Part shown: positions 39,231 through 50,786 of the stretch, one piece after another
How the letters are laid out: the number at the start of each line of letters is the position of its first letter
Position numbering within the stretch: position 1 is the stretch's first letter
Origin: Skeletonema tropicum
Lineage: Eukaryota; Bacillariophyta; Thalassiosirophyceae; Thalassiosirales; Thalassiosiraceae
DNA length: 64,000 nucleotides
Assembly: GCA_037178625.1 (NCBI GenBank)
Contig: CM074127.1
Location: 3,410,001 to 3,474,000 of the forward strand
Direction of reading: 5' to 3'
Translations under genes and position numbers: made by a program
Notes under the pieces: generated by a model
The model's database searches: none
The model's input: the letters and a program-made list of their open reading frames with translations, nothing else
Told to the model about the DNA's origin: nothing

Positions 39231-41987
39231 TCAGTCAGGGTGGTGCTGTTTCCGTTTCTTCCTCTTCGGCGGAGCATGGCGTTGAGTGGTAGCTAACAAT
39301 GTGGCCTCCCCAAAAACTACGGACTCTGCTTTGCGTTTCTTGTTCAATAGTGAATGTGTCTGTTGCAATGGCGTGGGGTCTGTGACCAAGATTTTCCCCC
39401 GAGTTTTGGGACCTCCCGGGATAATTCGCTTGTTGTTGCGACGTCGCTTTGCGCGCTCCTTGCCTTTTGAGTGCTTAACTGCGGCAGAAGCTTTCTTTGC
39501 TGGAAGAGGTTTGATCTTAGATTGGCCATTTCGGCTCCTCTCATTGCTCTGTGTTGGGCGTTGACGCCGCCTCGATTGGACTGCCCGTACTGCAGGTGGT
39601 ACAGGCCTGTTGGTACTCGCTAGCCACAACAGCATCGCCACCCTACTTCGGGTGTCTAACAGCTGGAAATCTCCCTCATTGTACGAGGAAGGGGACAGAG
39701 GGATCTGCTGAGCCAGCATAGTCGCATTAGCGAGGACAAACAATCCACAGTCGTGTCCATTGGTTTGTTTCGGAGAATTGTTGGAGGCATCTTCTAGTGA
39801 CCACTCTGCTTTCCAATCGTCGCTCGGTACCCCGTGAAGTTCACTGTATTTGTCCCCCAAATACCTTAACATTGAAGTCAGATACAATTGATTGCCCGGC
39901 TTCCTACCTTGGGAATCCCACAGGGTAATAACCTTTGTTTCTGTATTCGCCCTGAGTAATAGCCAGTGAGTTCTAGAGTGGTTGATCGGCACGAAGATCT
40001 CTTTCATCCCCAAAATCTTATTCTTCCTCCTTAAACGATTTCCCCAGCGTTTAACGCCGTCAAAGTTGTAGGACGGAGCAGACCTGCCGTCAGCCCCCGT
40101 ACGTAGGAGGGTTGACATGAAGAATGAGTTGAAGATGTAGACATGTTGCCGATTCACCTTTGGGAGGAGGACTCTGAGGAGATAGCCATTGATAACTTCA
40201 TCATTTAGCCACTGAGGGGGTCGCAAAGACCGCATTGCATCACGCCGAACCTTGTCCCCTCCTTGGAGGCATAACTGAAAATTAGCTGGCACGTCCCGCA
40301 ATAGGGCTCCAACTTGACAGCGGTGTAAGTCTTCATCCGAGTTCCTTTGCAGAAGCCCAATGCGGTCCTGTTGTTGCGGACTCACAGCCGGTGGGAGAGT
40401 TGTAGGAGGCTGAGTAGGTAGGGCGCTCGGCTGGGCTGGACGCCTTGCTTTTTTCGGGAGAAAGATGGGAGCGAGTTCTTTTGGTTTGCGCGCAGGTGCG
40501 GCAGTCTTTGAAGTACCCGGTGGCTTTGATTTGCGATCTTCTCGTTGCTTGGCACCGGTCGTGCCTTGTCCAGCAGGAGGCTCCAAAAGCCCACCTGATT
40601 CATCCCCCGCAGCTTGCCTGCTTGCTACCGCTGCGTTCAACCAGTATTGTAGTTCAGAGGTCTGTTTCCCATAGAGCTCGTCCGTCGGAATTTCAAGGAG
40701 ACATCGTGCTTCAGCTGAGAGCCCATCAGATCCAAGATTAAGCTGATGTTCGATCTCTCTCAAAATCTCCTCTCTTGAGGCAAGTGCTTTGGTTCCTTGT
40801 GTTCGATGATGTTTCGTGAGATTCCTACAGATCCACTGTGTATGCGTGAGCGAGAGTAGCTTGTCCAGGAAGCCGCTTGTCCAACTGTCGATGGTCATAA
40901 ACGAATGGTTCTTGAGGAGGTGCTCCTTCTGCATCTGGAGAAACTCCTTGGATACTTTCCCCTCCATCACGTTTCTCCATCCAATCCTATCTAAGCTATT
41001 GCCCACCCTACGCATCTGTTGAGACATCCGCCATCCCTGACTATGCACCATGTCAACGAATAGAGTGCTGCCCTGAAGAGAGATAAAAAGGGGTAGCCAC
41101 TTCTGTATGCACGTATGCGTGCAATGTCCCTCCATCCATTCTTGTAGATCGTTTATACTATCGAGCAAGAGCCCCCTCCTAATTCGACTCCTACAGCGGT
41201 TCAGGTGATCCGCTGTTTCAAAGCAACCGCAGTTCGGACATTTATCAGAGGCAGTTTTGTCATATCTGGTTATCATTTGTCCGGTTCCACAATACCCCGA
41301 GCATTGTTTCGCGTACCAGAGATTGAACATCTTAGGCCTGCGGTCGAGAAGCAGGCGCAACGGTTCCCAAGCAACAGAGTCGAATATGTCAGGGTGTAGG
41401 AGTTGTTCATCGGCATAGAACTGTCGTGCTTTCACCTTCCCTACATGATACCGTAGGTCCTTTGCTAAGTCTGCAGTCTGTTTGATTCCATCGATGATAA
41501 CAACCGCTGCTTCTAGCGGTAGGCTCAGAGTGACCGGGAGAGAGGAGAAATTTTCAATTGCTCTCTTTATGGCTGCTTTTGCCCTGAAATCGCAGTCTAC
41601 GTTCAGTCTAGCTTCCAGAGCCAGGCAAGCATAGCCCAAGCTGTCGTCCTGGTGTGCTTTCACATGAGACAGCTTGTGCGCAAGAGCCGAGACACTTTGG
41701 ATTTTCCGCAGGACCCGGAGAATGTCGTTGTTTTTTGCCGATCCTGGGACACGATCGTATTTTCTGGAAAACGTAAGAATAGTTCCTTTGTTGTCACAAA
41801 AGATGTTTGCATTGGACAATGGCACTCCATAGTGTTCCTCTATTGTCAATAGGATAAGGTGGATAGCCAACATCCCTAGCTGTTCTCCTCGATAGCTATT
41901 TGCCCATTTAGAGTGCTCCGTGAATTCTCCTTTAAGCCACTGTTGAGACTCTCCCTTGGCAAACTGGGGCAGAAGTAGCCCGTCCAA
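39231..41987 (-). pseudogene. Retroelement ORF2, downstream part: RNase H remnant, zinc knuckle, Ulp1-like protease
   Basis: Frame from the deletion junction near 41960 to TGA at 39231; there is no ATG at its 5' end. First part: RNase H motifs NSYRGEQLGML (catalytic Glu), NIFCDNKGTI (catalytic Asp), HVKAHQDD and LNVDCDFRA (last Asp). The first RNase H Asp, normally upstream, is missing. Then a LINE-type zinc knuckle KCPNCGCFETADHLNRC (C-x2-C-x7-H-x3-C). A Pro/Gln-rich linker leads to a C48 cysteine-protease fold: HSRTHWLLLRAN (His), ITLWDSQGR (Asp) and QTNGHDCGLFVLANA (oxyanion Gln region and nucleophile Cys). The C-terminal tail is very basic. The catalytic residues of the protease all appear intact. 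Confidence 0.85.
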
Positions 41988-43986
41988 ACCTTGTGCGGAG
42001 TTCTGCCTTTAGTGCCTCTTCAATCGATTCTTTTGTGGCGTGCTCGACAACTTTCCCGTCTGCTTGTGTAACTTCCACTCTTGTAACATTCATCACTCCT
42101 TGCTGCTTTGTTGCTCGTTTAATCCCCTGCCACTGTTTTCTTTGAGCCTCCCCTTTGAGGATCAGCTCCACCCTCTTGGCTTCATCAAACCGTTCATTTA
42201 TCACAGCATCGGTCAACTTCTCGTGTAGAAAATGTTTTCTGAGGTAAGGTGATTCAGCCATGAGTTCTCGTGTGCGTTTTTTGGTCTCCTTGTACAGCTT
42301 AACCACTTCATCCACAATAGAAGAGGCATCCTCCATTCCTTTGCGCCTAGCGAATCTTCTCAAATTGCCCCAATTGACCTTTTTTCCTTGGTGATGTCGT
42401 AGTATCCATTTCAGGAGGTGGCATTTATCCATCCACGATTGTATTGCTGGAGAGAACTCATAATGCGCCGGGTAAATCACTCTGCATTTCGCCTCTGCGT
42501 GTAGCATCTCCTCTTCAATCATGTTGTCCAGGATTTCCATCTTGGACACCACTTCAGCCGAGGGCGGGAATGAGGCTATCCTACTTACTTCTTTGAGCTT
42601 CTGGGGGATGCGTCTATCGCTGAAGCCTTTTTTTAATTGTGCAAGGTACTTCACTCTTATCCGCGGCACCTTTGAGTTAAGCTTTCTAGCCTTCGGTGGC
42701 ACAATACGACAAATAGAAGTGCCAATAACCGACCTCATCTGTAGGTCGACAACCACTGGCCGGTGATCTCCCAAATCACCGTCGAACGGTAAGTAGCTGG
42801 CTCCAGTTAGTTCAACGTCGTCCGAGATCCATATACCGTCGATGGCACCATTCTTTTGGCTGTTGCCTCGAAAATGTGTAGCAGGACCTCTTCTTCCGGG
42901 GACCATACGGTGCACTGCTTCCCTCATGCGGATATCATCCTCTGCAAGTCGTTTACTGAGGACTCCATCCAACACATTCTCATTAGCATCCATCATCAGA
43001 ACAACCCTGTCTCCTTTGCTGCGCCACCGTTTGATGGCATCGACAATGTGTCTCCGGAACAGATCCTTGGGGTTGGTCTTCAGCTGGTGCGATTGGATGT
43101 ATCTCTCAATATGTTGATAGTATGTACCAACCCCTTCTGATTTACAGGGCGCGTAGGCACTTAAGAAGACTGTTCTCACGCCATTGACCGGCTCCGTCCT
43201 ATACCAGCTGAACATTCCCAGCTCAGTGGAATCTTTACCGCAGGTCATGGGTAAGCCCGACAACTCGTCTCTAATCACAACTGCTGTCCCCCCCGCTTGA
43301 ACATTACCAATGTTCTGAAGTTCCCGAGTGTTCTGAGAATGTACTGATTTGATTCTGTCATCTCCATGTCTTAGCATCGAGGCTACCGTCACTGATGATT
43401 TTAGATGGTGGAAGTTGGTGTTGGTCTCCTGGAGCCCCAGAACATCCACACCATACGTCCGCAGGACGTGCTTGAGTCTATCTACCTTGTGGTTGTTGTG
43501 CTTCCACAGACTGAGCCCGTTGATATTCAACGACATTATTCGAACTACATCACTGCCCTTCTCCTCCACCCTCAAGTTCCCGTAAATAGGCACAATCGTA
43601 TTCTCCACTGTCTGGCCAAGTGGACGGAGTTCTTTCGTCGAGGAGGTTCTATCTTGTTTCTCCCTCTCTTTGTGCCTATAATCATCAAGCAGTTCATTGA
43701 GGTCCTTTGCTGACGGATCATCGCACCAACGCTGCCTATTTGCTATGAGCTGCCTCATCGTATCTGCATCTAACTTATCACTTGTATTATTCTTTTCGCT
43801 GCTGTACCTCCCTCTAAATTTGACGTGGTTGCGTGTATTCGAGAGTCGGTACTGTTGTGCACGCCGGGCCGATTTCTTCTGATTGGAGGTACTGCGGTGA
43901 GGTTGTTGCTTACGTTGCCTCTCTTGAATGGATTGGCTCACCTCGGGGTATCGGGCAAAATACCGTAGAGGCTGCCCATTATCCAT
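41932..43986 (-). pseudogene. Retroelement ORF2, upstream part: APE-type endonuclease
   Basis: Starts at ATG 43986, sharing the A of the ORF1 stop codon. After a basic head it carries an exonuclease-endonuclease-phosphatase domain that would nick target DNA: MSLNINGLSLW (Asn), VLGLQETNTNFH (Glu), FLSAYAPCKSEG, VVLMMDANENVLD (Asp and Asn), GAIDGIWISDDV and GDHRPVVVDL (catalytic Asp-His). A helical linker region follows (about residues 430-650). The frame ends in a stop at 41932 just after RFGRATSAPVCQG, the point where the reverse transcriptase domain would be expected. It overlaps the downstream frame by 56 bp because the deletion shifted the frame. Confidence 0.85.
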
Positions 43987-44888
43987 TACACCATGGGCCC
44001 CACAACACCTATATCAGATGGAGGGGCCTGGGAGAGAGCTGCCTCGGCTTGTGAGACCGAGACGTCGACGCAGTCATTAGATACCAATCTATCAAGGAAT
44101 GATTCACCACCGCGATTGTGTAGAATAAATTTGGTGTAGATGCTACACACATCCGAATCCTCACCGCAATACGTATTGCCATTTTCCAAAGTATTGTCAC
44201 TGTTGCTATGATTTTGTAGCACAACTTCGACTGTAGACGTCATCCAATTCACAACGCTAAAAGGACTATAGCCAGAAGTGTTGTTGTTATGTGAAAGAGC
44301 GACAAAGGGTCTACTTTGTTGTGTACATCTCCAATTATATTTGTGGCGTACAAGTGCAGCGTCTTCCATGCTAATTTGCTCCGATATAGGTTCTTCATCA
44401 TGCCAAGGTGGGGGCCAAGGTGGTTTAGGTGGGGGAGCTGGGATTGCACCTGTTTGATGTAGTAGATTGTTGGCAGTAATAAGTTGTTGGACTGCTTCCT
44501 CCCTTCTCATCTTCATGCCTTGTTTCCCAACCGATTGTGTCACAACCCGATTGTTGTTCCAGTTTCCCTCCTCTCCATTAATGAAATTAAAAGTCGTCCA
44601 TCCCTGCGTTGTGTCCTTTGACCGGCAGAGTCTTCCATCCCTTAATCCGTCCCTCATTCCTCCGATATCTCCAAAACACCATTCCTGTTTCTGTTTGATG
44701 TTGCAACCGGCCGGCCACATGGCCCTGCTGCCGCCCTTCCCAAACAATGTGAGTGTAGTGTCAATTGATGCGTACTTTTTTGCCGTAGTAAGTCTCGTTT
44801 TTAAGGAGCCGTTCATATGGTTATTATACATTATAGTGTTGTCGTACCCTGTTCCCAGGGTGCAGTTGGTAGCGGTGTCGGCTGCCAT
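43986..44888 (-). CDS. Retroelement ORF1 protein
   Basis: A 300-residue frame from ATG 44888 to TAA at 43986-43988. It begins MAADTATNCTLGTGYDNTIM and is rich in Asn, Thr, Gly and Trp. There is a Pro-rich strip (IPAPPPKPPWPPPW) and no clear CCHC zinc knuckle or RNA-recognition motif, so I cannot assign it to a known ORF1 class. By position it is the nucleic-acid-binding partner of ORF2. The TAATG overlap suggests ORF2 is made by termination and reinitiation. The frame is intact, unlike ORF2. Confidence 0.7.
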   Translation of the reverse strand: MAADTATNCTLGTGYDNTIMYNNHMNGSLKTRLTTAKKYASIDTTLTLFGKGGSRAMWPAGCNIKQKQEWCFGDIGGMRDGLRDGRLCRSKDTTQGWTTFNFINGEEGNWNNNRVVTQSVGKQGMKMRREEAVQQLITANNLLHQTGAIPAPPPKPPWPPPWHDEEPISEQISMEDAALVRHKYNWRCTQQSRPFVALSHNNNTSGYSPFSVVNWMTSTVEVVLQNHSNSDNTLENGNTYCGEDSDVCSIYTKFILHNRGGESFLDRLVSNDCVDVSVSQAEAALSQAPPSDIGVVGPMV

Positions 44889-44985
44889 GGTTCACGTCGA
44901 TCGCTGTAGACGATGTACTAATTCCTACGTAGGTATTTATGTCATTTTTTCATATCTTTTATCCAGACAACCTGCTTGAGATTGT

Positions 44986-45000
44986 ATCAGCTAGGAGGTT
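44986..45000. repeat. Target-site duplication, right copy
   Basis: ATCAGCTAGGAGGTT, identical to 39000-39014. It borders the 5' end of the minus-strand retroelement, after which the interrupted satellite monomer resumes with GTAGGATCGCATCTACGG. Confidence 0.9.
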
Positions 45001-45260
45001 GTAGGATCGCATCTACGGACGCTAGTCGTCTGAGCGGTACAAATGAGCTTGTGTAGTATCACCGACGACTAGAATGGGCCACTAGAAGCGGCTCATGCCC
45101 ATACTGACGGCGATAGATACGATTTGGTAGGATGTGGTGCTGCCGGCCAGCCCGCACTGGCCCTCTCACATCAGCTTTGCTTCTAGCTACTTACGCCAAA
45201 CGTTTGAGCGGTACAATTTGCTTGTATGCTATAATAGCGAGTACATCGGGCAAATGATTT
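45001..45260. repeat. Satellite array, right remnant
   Basis: One near-complete monomer (anchor at 45088) continuing the unit split by the retroelement. A degenerate end follows, in which CTCACATCAGC is followed by TTTGCTTCTAGC and fading similarity to about 45260. This is the original right edge of the array. Confidence 0.85.
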
Positions 45261-45418
45261 TCTGATCGGGTTGTTGTTTCATTTGGAACTTTTTGGGAAT
45301 TATATTGTCAATGAAGCTTATCTTAGTTTATGCCTTGTTTAGTTTGTATTGAATCTTTACAATTGCTAACTTCATGACGAAGTGTGGCAATGAGCCATAA
45401 AATAATAGTTTACCTTAT

Positions 45419-48400
45419 TTAAAAGTTAGAGTCTTCAGTTACACCCAGTTTGAATTGTGTACTGTGTCCGTGGTTGTACAGTTTTATCAAATACTCATCA
45501 AACTTCCCCTCTTTTTTCAGAGTTAAGGCCTTTATGTACAACTCATAAGCGGCTCTTGAGTCCTCAATAGAATCGTGCACTTCTTGTTGCATATCTCGCC
45601 CCAACACATAATTAGTTAGATAGCGCAGTGATATGTACCTTTGGTTTGGTTGATGATAGATAACTGCTGTGTCAATTATCTGATGCGGGGGAATGCAAAT
45701 ATTTATTACCCGAAAGTCTTGACTGAGCCCATGCCCAATAAATACGCATCCTCTTTCCATGAGTAACCGAACCTTCATGTACGCTTCATTTGGGGCGACC
45801 AAATGATGAGGACTAGCACTGGGATCCAAATCACTTTCACGTATACCAGAGAATCTGGTCAAGCAATCCACAACCGGCTCTTTTGGTAATACGTAGTCGT
45901 CAACAATAATCTCGTTTGTCCGACAGTCTATGATTGAAAGCCTGGCGAGAGCGTTTCGAGCTTCAGACACAATCTCTTTAGAACCAGAATAGGTGATGTT
46001 AGATTGCTCGGCTTGAACACAGACAAACTCTGCGTCGATAGCAACCAAGTCGCCCTTCCCAGGCAGTTCTGTGAAATGAACGAGATGCAACAGCAAAGTT
46101 TAGGCAGAGGCAACAAGTTTTCAATGTTATCAATGTCGAGAAGTACTTACCCTGCGTAGAAATGCCTGAGCGTCGACCATCTGAAATAGACTTCGTTTCC
46201 ATGGCACTCGTCTGAACGGAAGTCTCTCCACCATAGTTAGAAAGAATATTTGATACACTCTTTGACAGTTCCTCCTCCTTTTCCTCATTCACTTCGCGAA
46301 AGATCACAATGGATGGTTCCTTGAACTTGGCATTGAATGATCTAACATCATCAGGGTTCACTTTTGTCACAACGAACCCATTGATAAGCAACCATTCACT
46401 TGCACCTTTAGCAATCCGTTTCTCCTCCTGCCTACTTAATTTATCTTGTAGGTGGGTTTGGCGTTCTTTCAGGGTATCGGAGGAAATACAAGACACCAAA
46501 GAAAGGAGTTTTGTATCTGGAGGAGCTTGTTCTTTGTCCTCCAGACACAGCTCAATTTGATGCAATTGCTTCTTCAAGGCTTCAATTTCGTGTTCAACAG
46601 GAACTCGAACATGAAGCACATGATGACCGGCATCCAATGATTTACCTGAAGAACGGACAAATGACACTGCAGCTTCAAGACGATATGACTTTTTCATGGG
46701 TAAGTTTTGTGTTGGCTCGTCCTCTATTGACTTGAGTATCGAGGCCGGAAGGGGCAATTTCTGTTGAGATACCAGCCACTCCTCTTTGCCATCATCGTTG
46801 GTGGCAAGCTCTTTTACGGTAATGCTCCGGTCTGTTTCAATCTGCACTTCAATATATTCAGGCAACCATTTTTGTTTGTCTTCTTGTTGCCATATACTCA
46901 GACCAAGAGGGTCTGCATGTTTTCCTGCGCAACTACATGATAGGGAGAGTAAAGGCGGTAAACTTGTTGCAATTTTCCTCTGAATGACTGATTCATAAGA
47001 TCGAGTCTGGTCGCTCCATGCTCTTAAGGGGGCATCTTTACAGAGAGAGTATCGAAGAACCTCCCCAAATCTGATATTCGGCGTTGCATCCTTTTTACTC
47101 CACCTCTGATCGTAGGCTAAATCTACTGTATAAGCTCTAGATGTCGATACCTTTGACTTGCTTGTGGCATACTCAATTATCGAAAGAAAATTTATGCCTT
47201 GCATGCTGTCAACAAGTCCCTGGCTCTGCCCTGACTCCGATGTTAGAAGTCCAAGCTCTCGATCCAAATACTGTACAATGAACCTGTAAAAAGACTCCGG
47301 TCGTCTCGCCAGCTCCGCAGATCCTGCCACACCATCAATCAGAGCCAAATTTGTTGCTTCAGGTAGTGTGGTGAACGCAGCGATAAAGTTTGAGGGCACA
47401 AACGCCTTAACCTGCCCGGTGTTTTTGTGATCATCTAAGTCTGGTTGGATCAGTCCATTTGAAGATAAAGATTCTATCAGGTGAAAGACGCATCCTAACT
47501 CAGCCGTAACAGACAAACCTGAAGATGGAATGGACACGTCATCACCGCACAGTTGCAATCGCAATGCCGTCAAGCGAATCTCTTTCACAAAATAAAGTAA
47601 ACTGATAACCGCGCACGTGAATGAATTTGAGAAGGTGGGTGCATAATCCCAGCCTAGCGAGATTGACAAGTTGAGAGGAGAGGAAAGATGTGACATGAGT
47701 CTCTCTAGAGGGCAACAGGCAAGAGTACATACGAATAACAAATATGATACATACCGACCCATAATCCCGACTCATTGTAACGGGTGTAGTCAAAGGTGAC
47801 AACCTTGCGTATCGTCATGCGGTAGCGTTGAGGTATACCACTTTCCTCCCCATCGATGTGACCCTCTTCGCCAGTATTTTCCGATTTATTGCCAAGAATT
47901 CTTTTCCTCGGATCAGCTGTTGCGTCGTAGCACGAAGCAAACAATATCGAAGAAAGGATTTTGTTGGGATTTGGTATCGTCGAAGCCTTTTTTGAAGTAA
48001 CAGCCTGGTCTTCTTCAGCAAGAAGGTCTCCTAATCCTGCTACATTTGATGCCGGGAGAACTTTTCCTACACCATCGCCCACTCCATCATCAGCTGATTC
48101 GATAATCATTCTCTGCAACTCCTTTGATAACCACCTTCGAGGAGGAGCCACTAGGGGCTTCTTTATCATGGGTACTCCTAATGACGAAGAGTTGACCTTG
48201 CCATCGACGTATCTGGATTGGAATCGCACAGCATTTTCAGAAACGACCGGATCAACAGTCATAGTGTAGGAATCAAAAACATTCCAACCAGAAGGTACTT
48301 CTGATCGCGTCGAACAAAGAAGGTAAGGATCGATTGTCAACTCTGAAGGGTCTGGGGTAAACGGTGGCAAATCTAGTGGCTCTTGAGACTGACTTCGTCG

Positions 48401-50159
48401 CTGCGAGTATCCAACATTTTCATATGTACCCAAAGCATATTCTAGTACTCGCCCACAGGATGTTCCTATCACCAACTCTCCATCTTGAATTGCTACAGTC
48501 GTCATTGCTTCCCCGGCACTGAGCTCAGGCTGGAAAAATATTGATCCGTTTACAGCGTTCGATAGCGGAGATATTAATTCAAAGCCCCCGAATGTCTGAC
48601 CACTGCCCACAAGTAGTTTGCCAGCATGAATGCCGCAATCGTCAGGGAGAAAATTGAGAAATCTTGGCCCGCCTCTATTACCAGCGAATATATGGGGAAT
48701 GCCACCTCGTCCCAAACATCTGATATCATAGATCATTACATGTGAAGAAGGAAAGGGACAGGGCAGAGATGAAGGAGAAGATGATCCGAGTGATGTGTAT
48801 CCTGTCGCACAAATAAGATTCTTGGTAATCAAGAGTATCAAGCGGCAGAACGAATCCCAGCAATGAGTTAGTTCCACGACCAAAAGATAACAATGATTGT
48901 GTGCAATAAGTACAACAACACAAGTGTCTCTTACCTCAGCAACAGCAACTTTTGCCACGCCACCGCCACGCGGGAAGCCCTTCAACTTTGCTATTTCTGA
49001 ATTGCGCCTCCCTCCATCAAGTACTCGCACTGTACCATCAGAGACTCCCACCACTAAGTTACTACGCATTTGATCTGAAGCCATATCTGTAACACACAAG
49101 TCATCACCCCCAACGATAGTCTGCGAAGACACTATTTTCAAATCGCGCTGGAGGTCTATGCAGTGAAGTTGTTGCGGACGCCTAGAAGAATCCGCCTTGG
49201 AAGAGAACGACATTCCTGCAACGTTGGCAAACATAGATCCACTAGTTCCAATCAACTCTCCGCAAAGCATACCAGAAAGCAAGTCTTGTTTGTCTGACAT
49301 AACCATTCCCCCGCGCGTGTGCACTCTTACACCGTGAGGGGATATCGAAAGTACTCTACCACCAGAGCCAAAGTACGGCGTTTCAAATGGAAGGATGGAA
49401 GTAATACCCATGCAATACTTCTCTTCAGGCCGCTGAGCAGAGAAGTGTGAAGTGCAGTGTTGCACGATTATGAGCACACGCTGGCGGTGTAAATGTTGGC
49501 CCGTATACATGATTTGGTCGAGCTTTGGCAGTTTGTGAACTATATGTGCTCCATGTGCTAGCGCTGTCACTTCCACCAAACAATACGCTGTGTAAAGAAT
49601 TCAACACCCTACTTTCAGCTTCAGGATGTGCAACGAAGGAAGAATACATATCTCGATTGCCATAAAAGCCAGTCACATTCGCTGCAGCACCGTCGTCATC
49701 TTCTCCATACAAAACGGTCATTCTACTGCCCCTTGATAATGTAGGATTGGTCCGAATCTTGCCTCTAGCCCGTCCTAAATTGGTGCGCGCACCATCTGAT
49801 GCTCCCTGTTGCGAAGAGTGGCTTGCCACATACATTAAGGATGGAATTTGTTTGCTTTTGTCTCCCTTTTCAACAGCCACGGCACTGATTGGATCACCTT
49901 GTGTATCATAATTTCCATAAGTATTATCGATGCGACCATTGGGATGCATCACAAAAGGTGTCTTGGTGGAGTAGAACAGAGCATCAGAGTTGTATGCAGC
50001 ATTCTCGGAGCCATCGTAATTTCCTTCATAATACTCTTCGCCATATTGCTGCTCTTGATATTCTTCAGCGTAATATTCATTGCTAGTGGCAGCCTCATCA
50101 TAATATTCTCCACCGTAGTTGTTTGAATAGTAATAATCGTTTCCTCCACCGTAGCTCAT
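45419..50159 (-). CDS. PAN2: PAN2, catalytic subunit of the PAN2-PAN3 poly(A) nuclease
   Basis: Cytoplasmic deadenylase that starts mRNA poly(A) shortening. ATG 50159 opens a Tyr/Gly/Glu-rich low-complexity head (MSYGGGNDYYYSNNYGGEYY). Introns: 49508-49433 (76 bp), 48934-48821 (114 bp, in frame but with GTAAGA donor and CTAAC branch site), 47754-47654 (101 bp) and 46150-46069 (82 bp). A WD40-like propeller (LSISPHGVRVHTRGG, LVVGVSDGTVRVLDGG, SHVMIYDIRCLGRGG) and a linker come first. The inactive ubiquitin-hydrolase-like domain follows (GWDYAPTFSNSFTCAVISLL, then RRPESFYRFIVQYLDREL). The C-terminal exonuclease has DEDD residues in LVAIDAEFVCV, VFIGHGLSQDFRVIN and EVHDSIEDSRAAYELY. All splice phases fit and the frame is otherwise intact. 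Confidence 0.9.
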
Positions 50160-50786
50160 CTTGAGATACTCCTCTTGTATTCTGAATTCAGGCGAATTGT
50201 TCTACTGTTTGATATCACTCTACAATATTATTATGATTCTGCTCAAAGCCCTCCCAAAACTAACAGAATTCTATTCCAACGTCAAGCTAGAAATCAGATA
50301 CTACAAATCAAATACTACTGCAGCACTTCCCGATCCACTGTACTTGTTCTATGGATCTATATATCTCTCTCCTTAGTGCCAACGTCGAGTTGTTTGTGTG
50401 AAGCGCTGCGCCTGGATGATGCTTGCTTGATGGCAACACGAAATCAAAATACATAGGCACGTTTGCAAAATGAAGATGTTTCGTCGACAGCCGGCCAGCG
50501 CGCAGCGCAGCGCGATACGATGATGAGTGATGAAGTTCATGGTTCATGCACAAACACCAAACACAAACGTTAACGACTAACGATGGGATGTGCGTGGTGG
50601 CAATGCATGGCAACACTGATACATACTATTGCTTCGGTCGAGCCTACTTATCTTGAGTTTCATATAATAACAACTCACCCCTACGCCTCCTCATCTATCT
50701 AGCCACGATAATAATAAGCTACTTCAAAGAGTGATACTTACATACTACCTGGAAGAAAAACTTTCTGCAGAGAGATCAGCGTAATA
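50160..50786. other. Divergent intergenic region, PAN2 and ShK gene
   Basis: A 627-bp region between outward-facing genes. Around 50490-50515 there is a GC-rich CGCGCAGCGCAGCGCG run; the remainder is AT-rich. No gene is supported. Confidence 0.4.

Larger units (their letters stand above)
39015..44985 (-). mobile_element. Non-LTR retrotransposon (LINE) with APE endonuclease, RNase H remnant and Ulp1-like protease; reverse transcriptase deleted
   Basis: A 5,971-bp element on the minus strand inside the satellite, bounded by a perfect 15-bp target-site duplication. In sense order: short 5' UTR (44985-44889), ORF1 (44888-43986), ORF2 starting in the same A as the ORF1 stop (TAATG), and a 3' UTR of about 215 bp with hairpins. 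The tail is an irregular T/A-rich run (TTTATTATTTATTT type on the sense strand) instead of poly(A). There are no terminal repeats. ORF2 carries endonuclease, zinc knuckle and Ulp1-like protease, but about 800 residues expected for the reverse transcriptase are absent, so the copy cannot mobilise itself. Confidence 0.9.

Noticed and set aside
44467..44979. 170-codon plus-strand frame opposite retroelement ORF1
   Set aside because: Antisense to an intact ORF1 and lacking any recognisable domain.
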